This document shows positions 27,471 to 36,075 of a stretch of DNA of 49,441 nucleotides, in pieces. Location of the stretch: NCBI GenBank assembly GCA_021813745.1, contig JAKAJO010000045.1:1-49441 (forward strand), given 5' to 3'. The position numbers and the translations under genes were made by a program. The notes below the pieces were generated by a model. The model saw only the letters and a program-made list of their open reading frames with translations, had not been told where the DNA came from and did not search any database. Position 1 is the first letter of the stretch. Each line of letters starts with the position of its first letter. The DNA comes from Acidobacteriota bacterium (GTDB taxonomy: Bacteria; Acidobacteriota; Terriglobia; Terriglobales; Acidobacteriaceae).

Positions 27471-27489
27471 CCGAAGAAGGGACTCGAAC
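27471..27489. repeat. tRNA-Leu 3'-end fragment (att-like direct repeat)
   Basis: CCGAAGAAGGGACTCGAAC is identical and in the same orientation to 36081-36099, the T-arm and acceptor end of tRNA-Leu. ATTGATTCT also precedes both copies (27457-27465 and 36060-36068), with a shorter spacer here. The rest of the tRNA is missing. Partial tRNA 3' ends in direct orientation usually mark the far end of an element inserted at a tRNA gene. Confidence 0.7.
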
Positions 27490-28243
27490 TGCGGAATTTT
27501 GGGACCTTCTGCAATCAAACCGCTTAGCAGCAGTCCCCTTGAAGAGCTTAGAGTTACATCTGCTTCTCAACTCAGACGACGCCAGCGGCATCCCATCGCT
27601 GCCTACGTCCATTCATCCCAAACGTAGTAACAAATTCCGGATGATCGTTCGCTAAACGGATCAACGCAACCGGGCAATCGCCGCGAGGGTCAGTACGCGA
27701 CGAGGTGGATACATGATCGCTTAATCATCATGGAGTCAATTCGATGCGATGATCCGAAATCGGTCTTCATTTCTCTGCGCGCCGCTTGCAGTAATGGAAG
27801 CCCACAGTATCGCGGAGCTTGCAATCCCGGGCATCGAACCCCTGATGCTGGAATCAGCAGCTGAAACCTCTCGGAGTTGCTGGGAGTCCCGATATCGATG
27901 AGATTGTGACTCACCCAAAATGGCTCGTTGAACTCTACGGCCTTTTATCGAAGACGACCAACCAGACGCACTTGTCAGATTGGGCCGTTCTGCGGACAAG
28001 GGACATTCATCGAACCTGCTCAGTGCGCGCAAGCCTTGCGTGAAAGCGATTCCGCACAAATGCACTGCGCAGACGAAAGCAGACCACGATCGCATCACTG
28101 GACCAACGGAAGTCTCTATCGGGCCGCTCGGGCCAGGTTCAGGGCTGTGTCGTTTGCAATTCAGAGTGGCTGCCCCAAAGCGATGGGTTGCGGTGATGCT
28201 TCAGCCAGCGGCGAAGCCGATAGGGTATGTCGAAAGGTGTCAA

Positions 28244-28257
28244 GAAAACCGATTTTC
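28244..28257. promoter_or_regulatory. LacI-type operator-like site before GH3
   Basis: GAAAACCGATTTTC, palindromic arms GAAAA/TTTTC around a central CG. It ends 15 nt before a TTGACA -35 box. The same pattern stands before GH31 (35624) and, with one degenerate arm, before GH29 (32984). Confidence 0.55.
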
Positions 28258-28272
28258 AGAATCAAGATGCAT

Positions 28273-28301
28273 TTGACACATTCTGACTGCAACAGTAGTC
28301 T
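28273..28301 (+). promoter_or_regulatory. putative GH3 promoter
   Basis: Perfect -35 TTGACA (28273-28278), 17-nt spacer, weak -10 TAGTCT (28296-28301), about 75 nt before the GH3 start. GAGGAGA gives the ribosome-binding site near 28365. Confidence 0.45.
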
Positions 28302-28375
28302 GCCTGCGGAAGCGCGCGCCACATTCATCGGCTCCGAATGCCGCATGTCGACAGTCTGCTTCCGAGGAGACTTTG

Positions 28376-31051
28376 ATGACGGGATCACGAATTTCCACCT
28401 GGGCGGTTGCCCTTGCCTTCGCGGCCGGATTGGCTGCCATCGCCCCTGCACAAGAGACCGCGCCGCCCGACACGGCAAACATGCCCTTTCGCAATCCCCA
28501 GCTTTCTCCGGTGCAGCGCGCGGAGGATCTTGTGCACCGCTTAACACTGGAAGAGAAAGCCAGCCAGATGGTGAATCAGTCGCGCGCCATTCCGCGCCTC
28601 GGTATTCCCTCCTACGACTGGTGGAGCGAGGCGCTTCACGGAGTCCTCGCCGACGGAACTACCGAGTTCCCTGAGCCGATCGGCCTGGGCGCCACCTTCG
28701 ACGTGCCCGTTATCCACCAGATGGCCACCGACATCGCGATTGAGGGCCGGATCAAGAATGCGCAGGACAGGAAGGCCAATGGAGGCTACAGTGGATTCCT
28801 TCAAGGCCTCGACTTCTGGGCGCCCAACATCAACATCTTTCGCGACCCGCGCTGGGGCCGTGGCCAGGAGACCTATGGCGAAGACCCGTTCCTCACCGGG
28901 CGCATGGCGGTGGCCTTCGTCACCGGGATGCAGGGTGACGATCCGCGCTACTATCGCGTGATCTCAACACCGAAGCACTTCGTGGTGCACAGCGGACCGG
29001 AGCCCACACGCCATTTCGCGGATGTGGATGTGAGCAAGCATGACGAGCTGGACACCTACCTTCCCGCCTTTCGTGCGGCGATCACTGAGGGGCACGCGGG
29101 ATCCATCATGTGTGCCTATAACGCCATCAATGGTGAGCCAGCATGTGCCAACGAGTTCACGCTCGTCGATCAGCTCCGCAACAAATGGGGCTTCGGCGGC
29201 TATGTAGTCTCCGACTGCGAAGCTGTTGTCAATATCTATCGCGACCACCACTACCGCCCAACCCTGGCGCAGGGAGATGCCATCGCGGTTGAGCGCGGAA
29301 TGGATAACGAATGTATCGATGGCGGCGAGAAGGTGAAGGACAATCACGATTACAAGGGCTACATCGAAGCCGTGCAGCAAGGCTACCTGCCGGAATCCGT
29401 CCTCGACCAGGCCCTGGTCCGCCTGTTCACTGCGCGCATCAAGTTGGGCATGTTCGATCCGCCTGATATGGACCCGTACACGAAGATCGACGAGAGCCAG
29501 TTAAACAGCTCCGAGCATCGCGCCCTCGCCCGCAAAATCGCCGACGAATCGATGGTTCTGCTCAAGAACGACGGGGTTCTTCCACTCAAGTCCGGCGTCA
29601 AGAACATCGCAGTTGTAGGGCCACTCGCAAACCAGACCAGAGTTTTGCTGGGCAACTATAACGGCACGCCCACACACACGGTCAGCTTCATGGAGGGTCT
29701 CAAGAACGCATTTCCCCATGCCAACATTACCTACGTCGCCGGCACCCAGTTCTTGAATTCTGAAGGCGAACCCATTCCTTCTGGACTGTTCACAACTCCG
29801 AACGGCAAGCCCGGCCTCGAGGCCAGGTATGGACAAGCTCCGGGAGGAATGCGCAGCATGACGAAGCCCACGCCCATTACCGAGCGCGTGGAATCCAGCG
29901 TCAATCTTACGGAAGACAACCTGCCTGCCGAGGTCAAAAGCAAGAATTCAGTCGTCGTTCAGTGGGCGGGCTCCCTCAATCCGCCCGACACCGGCGACTA
30001 TCTCATTGGCATCGAATGCGACGGATTCGGGCGCGTCATCGTCGATGGCAAGCAAGTGGCCCAGCAATTCCGCGGTTCGCCGCGCCTGGGACGCGTGCAC
30101 CTGGAGAAAGGCGTCAAGGTTACGATCAATGTGACGTACGGCTGGAGGCCGGGCACAAAGCCGATGGCCCGCCTGGTGTGGGCTAAGGCGCAAGATGGCC
30201 CATCGCCCGCCGCGCTGGAAGCCGCGCGCAAAGCTGACGTTGTCATTGCGGTTGTGGGCATCACAAGCGACCTTGAGGGCGAGGAGATGCCGGTCAACAT
30301 TCCGGGCTTCCTGGGCGGTGACCGCACCAGCATCAACCTCCCCGATCCCGAAGAAGAGCTCGTGGAGGAAGTCGCCAAGGCTGGCAAGCCTCTCGTGGTA
30401 GTCCTCATGAACGGTAGCGCCCTTGCCGTCAACTGGGAAAAGGATCACGCCAACGCCATCCTTGAAGCCTGGTACTCCGGCGAAGAAGGCGGCAATGCCA
30501 TCGCCGATACATTGAGCGGCAAGAACAACCCCTCCGGCCGACTGCCGGTGACGTTCTACAAGGACGTCAATCAGCTCCCCAACTTCGAAGACTACTCGAT
30601 GAACAATCGCACCTACCGGTACTTCCAGGGCGAGCCACTTTATCCGTTCGGCTATGGTCTCAGCTATACCAAGTTCACTTACAGCAAACTTGAGGTACCC
30701 ACCGAGGCGGTCAACGCAGGCGATCCGGTCAATGCAGCCGTCACCGTGACGAATTCGGGCGCAGTAGCCGGAGACGAAGTCGTGCAGCTCTACCTCGAGT
30801 TTCCCAAAGTTAAAGGTGCGCCGATCAAGGCTCTTCGCGGATTTGAGCGCGTGCACCTCGCCCCCGGGGCCAGCCAGACGGTTCACTTCGATTTGAAAAA
30901 CCGCGATTTGGGCATGGTCACCGACCTTGGTGTCCCGATCATCGCCGGTGGCAAATACACCATCACCATCGGCGGAGGGCAGCCCGGGACTGGGGCTCCA
31001 GGTGTCAGCGGCAACTTCGAAATCAAAGGGCAAATCGACCTGCCGGAGTAA
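28376..31051 (+). CDS. glycoside hydrolase family 3 with PA14 insert, beta-xylosidase-like
   Basis: 891 residues from ATG 28376 (a TTG just before is less likely). A signal peptide runs to about 26 (AIAPAQ). GH3 N-terminal barrel about 35-350: LGIPSYDWWSEALHGV, FRDPRWGRGQETYGEDP, K200-H201 and nucleophile D280 in GGYVVSDCEAV. The SDC form rather than SDW is usual in the beta-xylosidase/arabinofuranosidase branch. C-terminal alpha/beta domain about 390-470 and 615-730 is interrupted by a PA14 domain (about 475-605, DYLIGIECDGFGRVIVDG), then a fibronectin-III-like domain (about 770-880). It should release terminal xylose or glucose from oligosaccharides in the periplasm. Convergent with GH29; shared hairpin between them. 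Confidence 0.92.
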   Translation: MTGSRISTWAVALAFAAGLAAIAPAQETAPPDTANMPFRNPQLSPVQRAEDLVHRLTLEEKASQMVNQSRAIPRLGIPSYDWWSEALHGVLADGTTEFPEPIGLGATFDVPVIHQMATDIAIEGRIKNAQDRKANGGYSGFLQGLDFWAPNINIFRDPRWGRGQETYGEDPFLTGRMAVAFVTGMQGDDPRYYRVISTPKHFVVHSGPEPTRHFADVDVSKHDELDTYLPAFRAAITEGHAGSIMCAYNAINGEPACANEFTLVDQLRNKWGFGGYVVSDCEAVVNIYRDHHYRPTLAQGDAIAVERGMDNECIDGGEKVKDNHDYKGYIEAVQQGYLPESVLDQALVRLFTARIKLGMFDPPDMDPYTKIDESQLNSSEHRALARKIADESMVLLKNDGVLPLKSGVKNIAVVGPLANQTRVLLGNYNGTPTHTVSFMEGLKNAFPHANITYVAGTQFLNSEGEPIPSGLFTTPNGKPGLEARYGQAPGGMRSMTKPTPITERVESSVNLTEDNLPAEVKSKNSVVVQWAGSLNPPDTGDYLIGIECDGFGRVIVDGKQVAQQFRGSPRLGRVHLEKGVKVTINVTYGWRPGTKPMARLVWAKAQDGPSPAALEAARKADVVIAVVGITSDLEGEEMPVNIPGFLGGDRTSINLPDPEEELVEEVAKAGKPLVVVLMNGSALAVNWEKDHANAILEAWYSGEEGGNAIADTLSGKNNPSGRLPVTFYKDVNQLPNFEDYSMNNRTYRYFQGEPLYPFGYGLSYTKFTYSKLEVPTEAVNAGDPVNAAVTVTNSGAVAGDEVVQLYLEFPKVKGAPIKALRGFERVHLAPGASQTVHFDLKNRDLGMVTDLGVPIIAGGKYTITIGGGQPGTGAPGVSGNFEIKGQIDLPE

Positions 31052-31066
31052 GGCGGCCGAGGCGGT

Positions 31067-31104
31067 TCAGTTCGGGCTGGCTTCCCTGGGCCGGCCCGAA
31101 CTGA
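31067..31104. terminator. bidirectional terminator-like hairpin between GH3 and GH29
   Basis: Perfect 11-bp arms TCAGTTCGGGC (31067-31077) and GCCCGAACTGA (31094-31104) in the 66-bp gap between convergent stops. On the plus strand GCGAAAATCC follows; no strong T-run. Function inferred from position. Confidence 0.6.
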
Positions 31105-31117
31105 GCGAAAATCCGTT

Positions 31118-32929
31118 CTACGCCAGCGAGACCTTGAGCGCCGCGCCATAGGCTCCGGCCGGATTGGGCTGGCTGGGCAATTCAACTCTCAAGGCCTCGG
31201 GTGTCTGCTTCCATTTCAGCTTGCCCGCAGCACCCAGAATCTCGACGTGCAGGATCTTGCCCACTTCTGGCGCGCTTGCCGTACCGAGAGACTTGATGAG
31301 GGCCTCGCCTTCGGGCCATCCAAGAAAGATTGCGTAAACAACCTTGCTGTCTTTGCTGCGCGTAAAGCGGATGTCGGAGGCGCCGAGATTCTTGAGGCTT
31401 TGCCTGGCCCGGTAGGCACCAGCTTCGATCTTCCCGGGACCCTCGCCGTAGACCTTCCAGGGGCGGGTGGAATAAATGGCTTCGCCGTTGATCTTCATCC
31501 AGGCGGTAACCTGGTCGAGCACTGCGATCTCCTTACTGTCGATAGTGCCGTCGGGCTTGCCCGGCACATTCAGCACGAACGTGCCGTTCTTGCTCACCGT
31601 ATCAACGAGCCAATGAATGACGTCGCGCGGCGGCATGTATCCGCCATATTCTCCATCCTTTTCATATAGAGCGCGCAGATAATGCCACGTGCCAATGCAG
31701 GTTTCCGACTGCCATACATAAGGCATGATTCCGCTGGTCAGGCCGGCTTCATAATCCGCGACTACGGCCTTCGCAAGTCGATCGGGGACGTCCTTGACGT
31801 TGAGCACCGCTTCCAACTTGCCACCGTGGGTCAAGAGATTGTGGTTGTAGAAGTAGGCGCCTATATTCATTCCGCCCCAGCCTAGAGGCAGCAACGAGTC
31901 GTCGAAGTAGAGAAGGTCAGGATCGTGCTGGTCAATCAGATCGCGGGTGCGATCGTAGAAGTTCTTCACGTAAGAGACGTCGGGGAGTGCGTCGCCCGGA
32001 TGTTTCACGCAGTAGAGCCGCTGGGGATTGAGGCCCTGCCACCACTGCCCCTTGCCGTTTGCGGCGGTCAGTACGCCATCATAGGGAACGCCGGCCAGCG
32101 GTCCTGATTTATCGGCGTCGTGGGAAGGCTGGAACCACCACCAGTTGCGTGCCTGGTGGACTGTCACACCAAAGCGCAGCCCCTGCTTGCGCGCTGCGGC
32201 TGCCCATGCGCCAACGACATCGCGATGCGGGCCGATCGCGGCGGAATTCCATGGCTGGTGCTTGGAATCCCACGCGTCAAAGTTGTCGTGATGATTGGCA
32301 AGCGCGACAAAAAACCGCGCGCCTGCATTCTTGTACCGCTCGATGAGCGAGTCGGGTTCCCAGTTCAGCAGCGTCCACTGTGCGCAGAGGTCCTTGTAGC
32401 CGAAGCGCGATGGCGGACCATAATGATCCTGTTGATACTGGTACTGCCGTTGACCTTCCACGTAAAGATTGCGAGCGTACCAATCGCCGTCTTCCGCCAC
32501 ACACTGAGGACTCCAGTGCGCCCAGATTCCAAACTTCGCGTCCCGGTACCACTCGGGCGCCTCATACTCTGACAGCGAGTCCCAAGTTGGCTGGTACGGG
32601 CCAACTCCGGCGAGATTAGGGATGGGTGAAGCGAGGGGAACGTCGTCCCAAAGTCCACCCGCGACCGCTTTTGCAGTTGGGTTGTAATTCCAAGGGGATT
32701 GCTGCCAGTTCGCCTCGTCCAGCTTTGTTTCGACGATCCTGTTGCCGCTTACCTTGTAAAAGACCCTCTTCTCCGGTGGCAAATCGCAGAACTCGGCATA
32801 GCTTTGCGAGTAGTGATTGAACCCGGCCGGAAGATCGGGCAGGGCATCCTGCTCCAACTGCCCGAACAATGGAATGGCTGATGCTGCAGCAGTGAATGCA
32901 ATCGACTTGCAGAAATCCCTTCGCTTCAT
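31118..32929 (-). CDS. alpha-L-fucosidase, GH29, Tat-exported
   Basis: 603 residues from ATG 32929, preceded by GGAGGAGAGGGT. The leader MKRRDFCKSIAFTAAASAIP carries a twin-arginine motif (RRDFCK) and a short hydrophobic core. The GH29 barrel covers about 115-470: EWYRDAKFGIWAHWSPQCV, FFVALANHHDNFDAWDS, LRFGVTVHQARNWWW and DPDLLYFDDSLLPLGW, where D343 is the expected nucleophile. The C-terminal beta-sandwich (about 480-600) includes WKVYGEGPG and DIRFTRSKD. The enzyme removes terminal alpha-L-fucose. An insertion around 260-310 and a pre-domain of about 100 residues make it longer than simple fucosidases. It has its own operator-like site upstream and follows GH31 by 187 nt. Confidence 0.9.
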   Translation of the reverse strand: MKRRDFCKSIAFTAAASAIPLFGQLEQDALPDLPAGFNHYSQSYAEFCDLPPEKRVFYKVSGNRIVETKLDEANWQQSPWNYNPTAKAVAGGLWDDVPLASPIPNLAGVGPYQPTWDSLSEYEAPEWYRDAKFGIWAHWSPQCVAEDGDWYARNLYVEGQRQYQYQQDHYGPPSRFGYKDLCAQWTLLNWEPDSLIERYKNAGARFFVALANHHDNFDAWDSKHQPWNSAAIGPHRDVVGAWAAAARKQGLRFGVTVHQARNWWWFQPSHDADKSGPLAGVPYDGVLTAANGKGQWWQGLNPQRLYCVKHPGDALPDVSYVKNFYDRTRDLIDQHDPDLLYFDDSLLPLGWGGMNIGAYFYNHNLLTHGGKLEAVLNVKDVPDRLAKAVVADYEAGLTSGIMPYVWQSETCIGTWHYLRALYEKDGEYGGYMPPRDVIHWLVDTVSKNGTFVLNVPGKPDGTIDSKEIAVLDQVTAWMKINGEAIYSTRPWKVYGEGPGKIEAGAYRARQSLKNLGASDIRFTRSKDSKVVYAIFLGWPEGEALIKSLGTASAPEVGKILHVEILGAAGKLKWKQTPEALRVELPSQPNPAGAYGAALKVSLA

Positions 32930-32983
32930 ACCCTCTCCTCCTACAGTCTCGCGACCTGTCGGACGGAAATCTTCACAGGCCGC

Positions 32984-32997
32984 GAAAAACGTTTGCA
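32984..32997. promoter_or_regulatory. LacI-type operator-like site before GH29
   Basis: GAAAAACGTTTGCA keeps the left arm GAAAA and central CG of the sites before GH31 and GH3; the right arm is degenerate. It is 55 bp upstream of the GH29 start, close to the 51-bp distance of the GH31 site. Confidence 0.45.
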
Positions 32998-33116
32998 ACG
33001 CTGCCGCCGCTGAAAAAGCTGAACAGGATATGGAGGCTCCGTCGCTTGTGTTGCAGGACTCTGGCTTCACCGACGCGGGCACAAAATATGAACGCGCCAT
33101 TCATCTTCAGCTTTCT

Positions 33117-35573
33117 TCAAGGATGAACGATGTGAATCACACTCTTGTCCGGTTGGTTCCAGGCAGCGGCGCCTTTGTGAGTCAATTGTTGTGTTGCCTC
33201 ATCCCAATGCAGCCTAGTGATGGAACCGGCGCCCTTCTCATAGGCATAGGTTGTCCCATCGTCTGAAAAGAGTGTGAAGTCCGCATCCGCGCCGGGATAG
33301 ACGCGTAACTGCGCAATTGCCTGCGGCTGTTGCGCGCTCTCCACTTCCGCCCCAAGTGGGACAACAGAACCGGCCCGCACAAAAAGCGGCAATGTATCGA
33401 TGGGCGCGTCGGCGGTAATGGTCTGGCCACCTTTGATCCGCTCGTTGGTCCAGTAGTTGTACCAATCGCAGCCAGCCGGCAGATAGACCTTCCGGCTGGT
33501 CGCTCCCTGCTTGGTGACCGGCGCCACCAGGAATGCCGGCCCATACATGTACTCATCGGGAAGATCGGCAGCGTTCGGATCACCAGGGAAGTCCATGAAC
33601 AACGCCCGCATGTAGGGTGCGCCCGTCTGGTAGCTCCGATATGCGACTGAGTAAGTGTAGGGCAGAAGCTGGTAGCGCAGTTTCAGGTATTTGGCCAGGA
33701 TGGGCTCGGCCTGCTTGCCGTACGCCCAGACCTCGTTGTGCATTCTCTCGCCGTGTGCGCGCATGACGGGCTGGAAAGCACCCCATTCAAACCAACGCAC
33801 AAACAGCTCGGGGTAATCCGCGTAGTCGCCAATATTGGCGCGCACATCCGATCCATCGATGAGCGGCTTGTGGGCCGGGTGGTAATCTGCCCCGGTGGCC
33901 GGCGAAAAGAACCCAGCGATATCCGTGTCCCAGTACGGAAGCCCGGTAGCTGCAAAGTTCAGCCCCGCCGGAATCGAGCGCTTCAGCATGTCCCAGGTGG
34001 AAACAATATCGCTCGACCAGAACACGGTCCCGTTGCGCTGCGCTCCCAGATACGCTGCCCGCGCCAGGATCATCACTCTGCGACTGTCGCCAAAGTCCCG
34101 GCGGAATCCCTCGTACACCGAAGCCGTGTGAAACAGGGGATAGACGTTGTAGAAGCGCGTGCCCGAACCAATCGAAAACAGGTCATTTGCCGGATCGATG
34201 TCCGGCTCGGTCTCATCCAGCCAGATGTAATCGAACCCGTACGGCTTCACATACCGGTCGCGAATCTGGTTCCACCACCACTTCGCTGCTTCGGGATTGG
34301 TGGTATCGATATTCGGCCCAATCATATTGGGCTTGAACCCTCCAAAGTCTGGCTTTCCGTCCGGCGCATGGATCAGCCAGCCTTTCTTGAGCAGCATGTC
34401 GTAGAACTGCGTCCCTGGGGCAAAGTGCGGCCACACGCTTAGCAGCGTCCGTACATCCATCGCGTGCAGTTCACGATTCATCGCCGCCGGATCCGGCCAG
34501 CGCGCGGGATCCAGGTCGAGCTCGCCTTGCCTGGTCATATTCAGGAAGTCAACCACGATCACATCAAGCGGCAGCTTCTTCTCGCGGTACTCTTTCGCAA
34601 CGTCCAGAATCTGTTCCTGCGTTGGATAGATCGCCTTGCTCTGGATGTATCCGTAGACAGCGCGGGGCAGCAGATGTGTCACGCCGGTCAGGAGCCGGTA
34701 GCCTTCATAGACCTCGTCGCTGGTTTGGCCCGCGATCACGAAATACGACACGCGGTCTCCGACCTCCGACGACCACACGTTTTGTCCATTGAATCCCAGA
34801 TTCACCGTGGTCTTTGACGGGTTATCCCACACCAGGCCGTAGCCGCGGCTGGAAACCATGAAGGGCACGCATACGTCCTCGCCGCCGATGGCCGAGTAAT
34901 CATGCCAGCAACGAATCTGGTGGTCGCGCAGGTCCATCCAACCCTTCTGTTGCTGCCCCAATCCGTAGTAGTGCTCGTCGGCCGGCGAGTCGAATACAGC
35001 CATCACGCGGTAGCCTTTGGCGCCGGTGTCGGCTTTGGCTACTTCTGCGCTTTCCGGCATCATCATCCAGTTGCGCATGCGCAGCAGCATTTTGCCATCC
35101 GCAGTCGTCACCACCAGTGCATCATGATGCGGACGATGACCGTTCCCTCCGCCAAAATATTGTTCGCGGAGCTGGCGGTTCAGTTCATCCAGTGGCATCG
35201 GTTGCGGCATCGGAGAATCCGCAGGCGAAACGCGCACAACCATCCGCGGAGAGCGGAATACATCGGCGCCGTTGGTGTCGCGTTCGTGTGTCCATCCTTC
35301 CGCGGATGGCCTGGCGATGAATCCGTATCCCGGAGCGCTGGTGGCCGCTGCTTTGTCTCTGCTGATGGTCACTCGGACGATGTTCGGAGCATAAGGCTCC
35401 AGCGAAATCGTTCGCCCTTCGCGCTCCAGCACCAAAGAACCATCCTGGGCGTTCGCCGCGCTGCCCAGCGACAAAATGGCTAGAGCCGCCACGCCCAGCC
35501 CGCGCAGCAGCGACTTTCGAAACCAAGCGCGTTCGATCCGGAATTCACTGGTGACACAGCCCCGCTCACTCAT
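33117..35573 (-). CDS. glycoside hydrolase family 31, alpha-xylosidase-like
   Basis: 818 residues from ATG 35573 (a GTG at 35585 is also in frame), with a signal sequence ending near AANAQ. An N-terminal beta-sandwich leads into a GH31 barrel (about 300-640). The nucleophile is D453 in FDYIWLDETEPD; the W-L-D-x-TEP form resembles alpha-xylosidases acting on xyloglucan more than the W-x-D-M-N-E form of alpha-glucosidases. The acid/base is D522 in FWSSDI. C-terminal beta domains contain FLVAPVTKQGA, VYLPAGCDWYNYWT and LPLFVRAGSVVPLG. Predicted to remove alpha-1,6-xylose from the non-reducing end of oligosaccharides. Substrate assignment is inference from motif and neighbours. A palindromic operator-like site lies 51 bp upstream. 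Confidence 0.9.
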   Translation of the reverse strand: MSERGCVTSEFRIERAWFRKSLLRGLGVAALAILSLGSAANAQDGSLVLEREGRTISLEPYAPNIVRVTISRDKAAATSAPGYGFIARPSAEGWTHERDTNGADVFRSPRMVVRVSPADSPMPQPMPLDELNRQLREQYFGGGNGHRPHHDALVVTTADGKMLLRMRNWMMMPESAEVAKADTGAKGYRVMAVFDSPADEHYYGLGQQQKGWMDLRDHQIRCWHDYSAIGGEDVCVPFMVSSRGYGLVWDNPSKTTVNLGFNGQNVWSSEVGDRVSYFVIAGQTSDEVYEGYRLLTGVTHLLPRAVYGYIQSKAIYPTQEQILDVAKEYREKKLPLDVIVVDFLNMTRQGELDLDPARWPDPAAMNRELHAMDVRTLLSVWPHFAPGTQFYDMLLKKGWLIHAPDGKPDFGGFKPNMIGPNIDTTNPEAAKWWWNQIRDRYVKPYGFDYIWLDETEPDIDPANDLFSIGSGTRFYNVYPLFHTASVYEGFRRDFGDSRRVMILARAAYLGAQRNGTVFWSSDIVSTWDMLKRSIPAGLNFAATGLPYWDTDIAGFFSPATGADYHPAHKPLIDGSDVRANIGDYADYPELFVRWFEWGAFQPVMRAHGERMHNEVWAYGKQAEPILAKYLKLRYQLLPYTYSVAYRSYQTGAPYMRALFMDFPGDPNAADLPDEYMYGPAFLVAPVTKQGATSRKVYLPAGCDWYNYWTNERIKGGQTITADAPIDTLPLFVRAGSVVPLGAEVESAQQPQAIAQLRVYPGADADFTLFSDDGTTYAYEKGAGSITRLHWDEATQQLTHKGAAAWNQPDKSVIHIVHP

Positions 35574-35623
35574 CGCACACGACACTCGTATCGCCCTCCC
35601 CGCCAGGCCACAGTTCGCGCTTA

Positions 35624-35637
35624 GAAAAACGCTTTTC
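35624..35637. promoter_or_regulatory. LacI-type operator-like palindrome before GH31
   Basis: GAAAAACGCTTTTC with symmetry extending to TAGAAAA-ACGC-TTTTCTA (35622-35639), central CG as in LacI-family operators. It is 51 bp upstream of the GH31 start. Confidence 0.6.
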
Positions 35638-35958
35638 TATGCAGCCTGGAGTACGCGGCAATTCTACACGCAACGAGCGTGCTCGGAGTCCAGGCTCCCC
35701 TCTCCTGCTTCAGAGAATTACGGAGCACCGAAGTCTCTCCACCTGGCGCTGGCTTGGTTTTTGGGTCACAGTCCCGGCAGGCTTCAGGTGCTCGCGCTTA
35801 TTGAGAGACAAGCTCAGGTTGTACTCGCCACAGGCGAGCTGCGACAGGTCTTCTGCAACCTTTTGATACGTCCACTTGCTTTCAATTCTGGTGCGCAGAT
35901 CGAGGACAACCGAATGATTGGGCAGGCCCTTGCTGCCGCCTTCATTAGATGGGATCTA

Positions 35959-36018
35959 AGCGACTTGCAGTGAAGTACTTCCAGTGGATTTCAGCCGCTA
36001 TCAGCGACTTGCAGTGAA
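35959..36018. repeat. 16-bp direct repeat next to tRNA-Leu
   Basis: AGCGACTTGCAGTGAA occurs at 35959-35974 and 36003-36018, 28 nt apart, 58 nt from the tRNA 3' end. Possible recombinase arm sites or a short tandem duplication. Confidence 0.7.
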
Positions 36019-36075
36019 AACTCAGAAGTAGCAACAATTCGGAATAGGTTATGTAAGTGATTGATTCTAAAGGAC

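Larger units (their letters stand above)
26666..28375. other. 1.7-kb gene-free interval between receptor operon and GH3
   Basis: No convincing gene. Short frames here have no recognisable family or signal. Contents seen: an inverted repeat at 26772-26796; a minus-strand TTGACA (27047-27052) with a weak -10 TGACAT (27024-27029) that could serve the receptor gene; a half-symmetric AGAAAGCGTTTCC at 26998-27010; a TATAAT at 27258-27263 with AAAGGAG at 27281-27287 but only a very short frame behind it; a tRNA-Leu 3'-end copy at 27471-27489; and the GH3 operator and promoter at its right end. The size and the tRNA fragment suggest decayed or rearranged DNA. Confidence 0.6.
35574..36075. other. gene-free interval between GH31 and tRNA-Leu
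   Basis: About 500 bp without a convincing gene. It holds the GH31 operator-like palindrome (35622-35639) and a 16-bp direct repeat close to the tRNA 3' end. Frames here resemble no family. Confidence 0.6.

Noticed and set aside
27829..27843. Second tRNA-like T-arm (minus strand GGGGTTCGATGCCC)
   Set aside because: No acceptor or anticodon arm can be built around it; such a short match can occur by chance.
27736..28098. 120-codon minus-strand frame in the gap before GH3
   Set aside because: No ribosome-binding site, no recognisable fold, and a biased Ser/Arg composition.
35476..35973. 165-codon plus-strand frame before tRNA-Leu
   Set aside because: It overlaps the GH31 start and operator, has no signal or domain, and lacks a ribosome-binding site.
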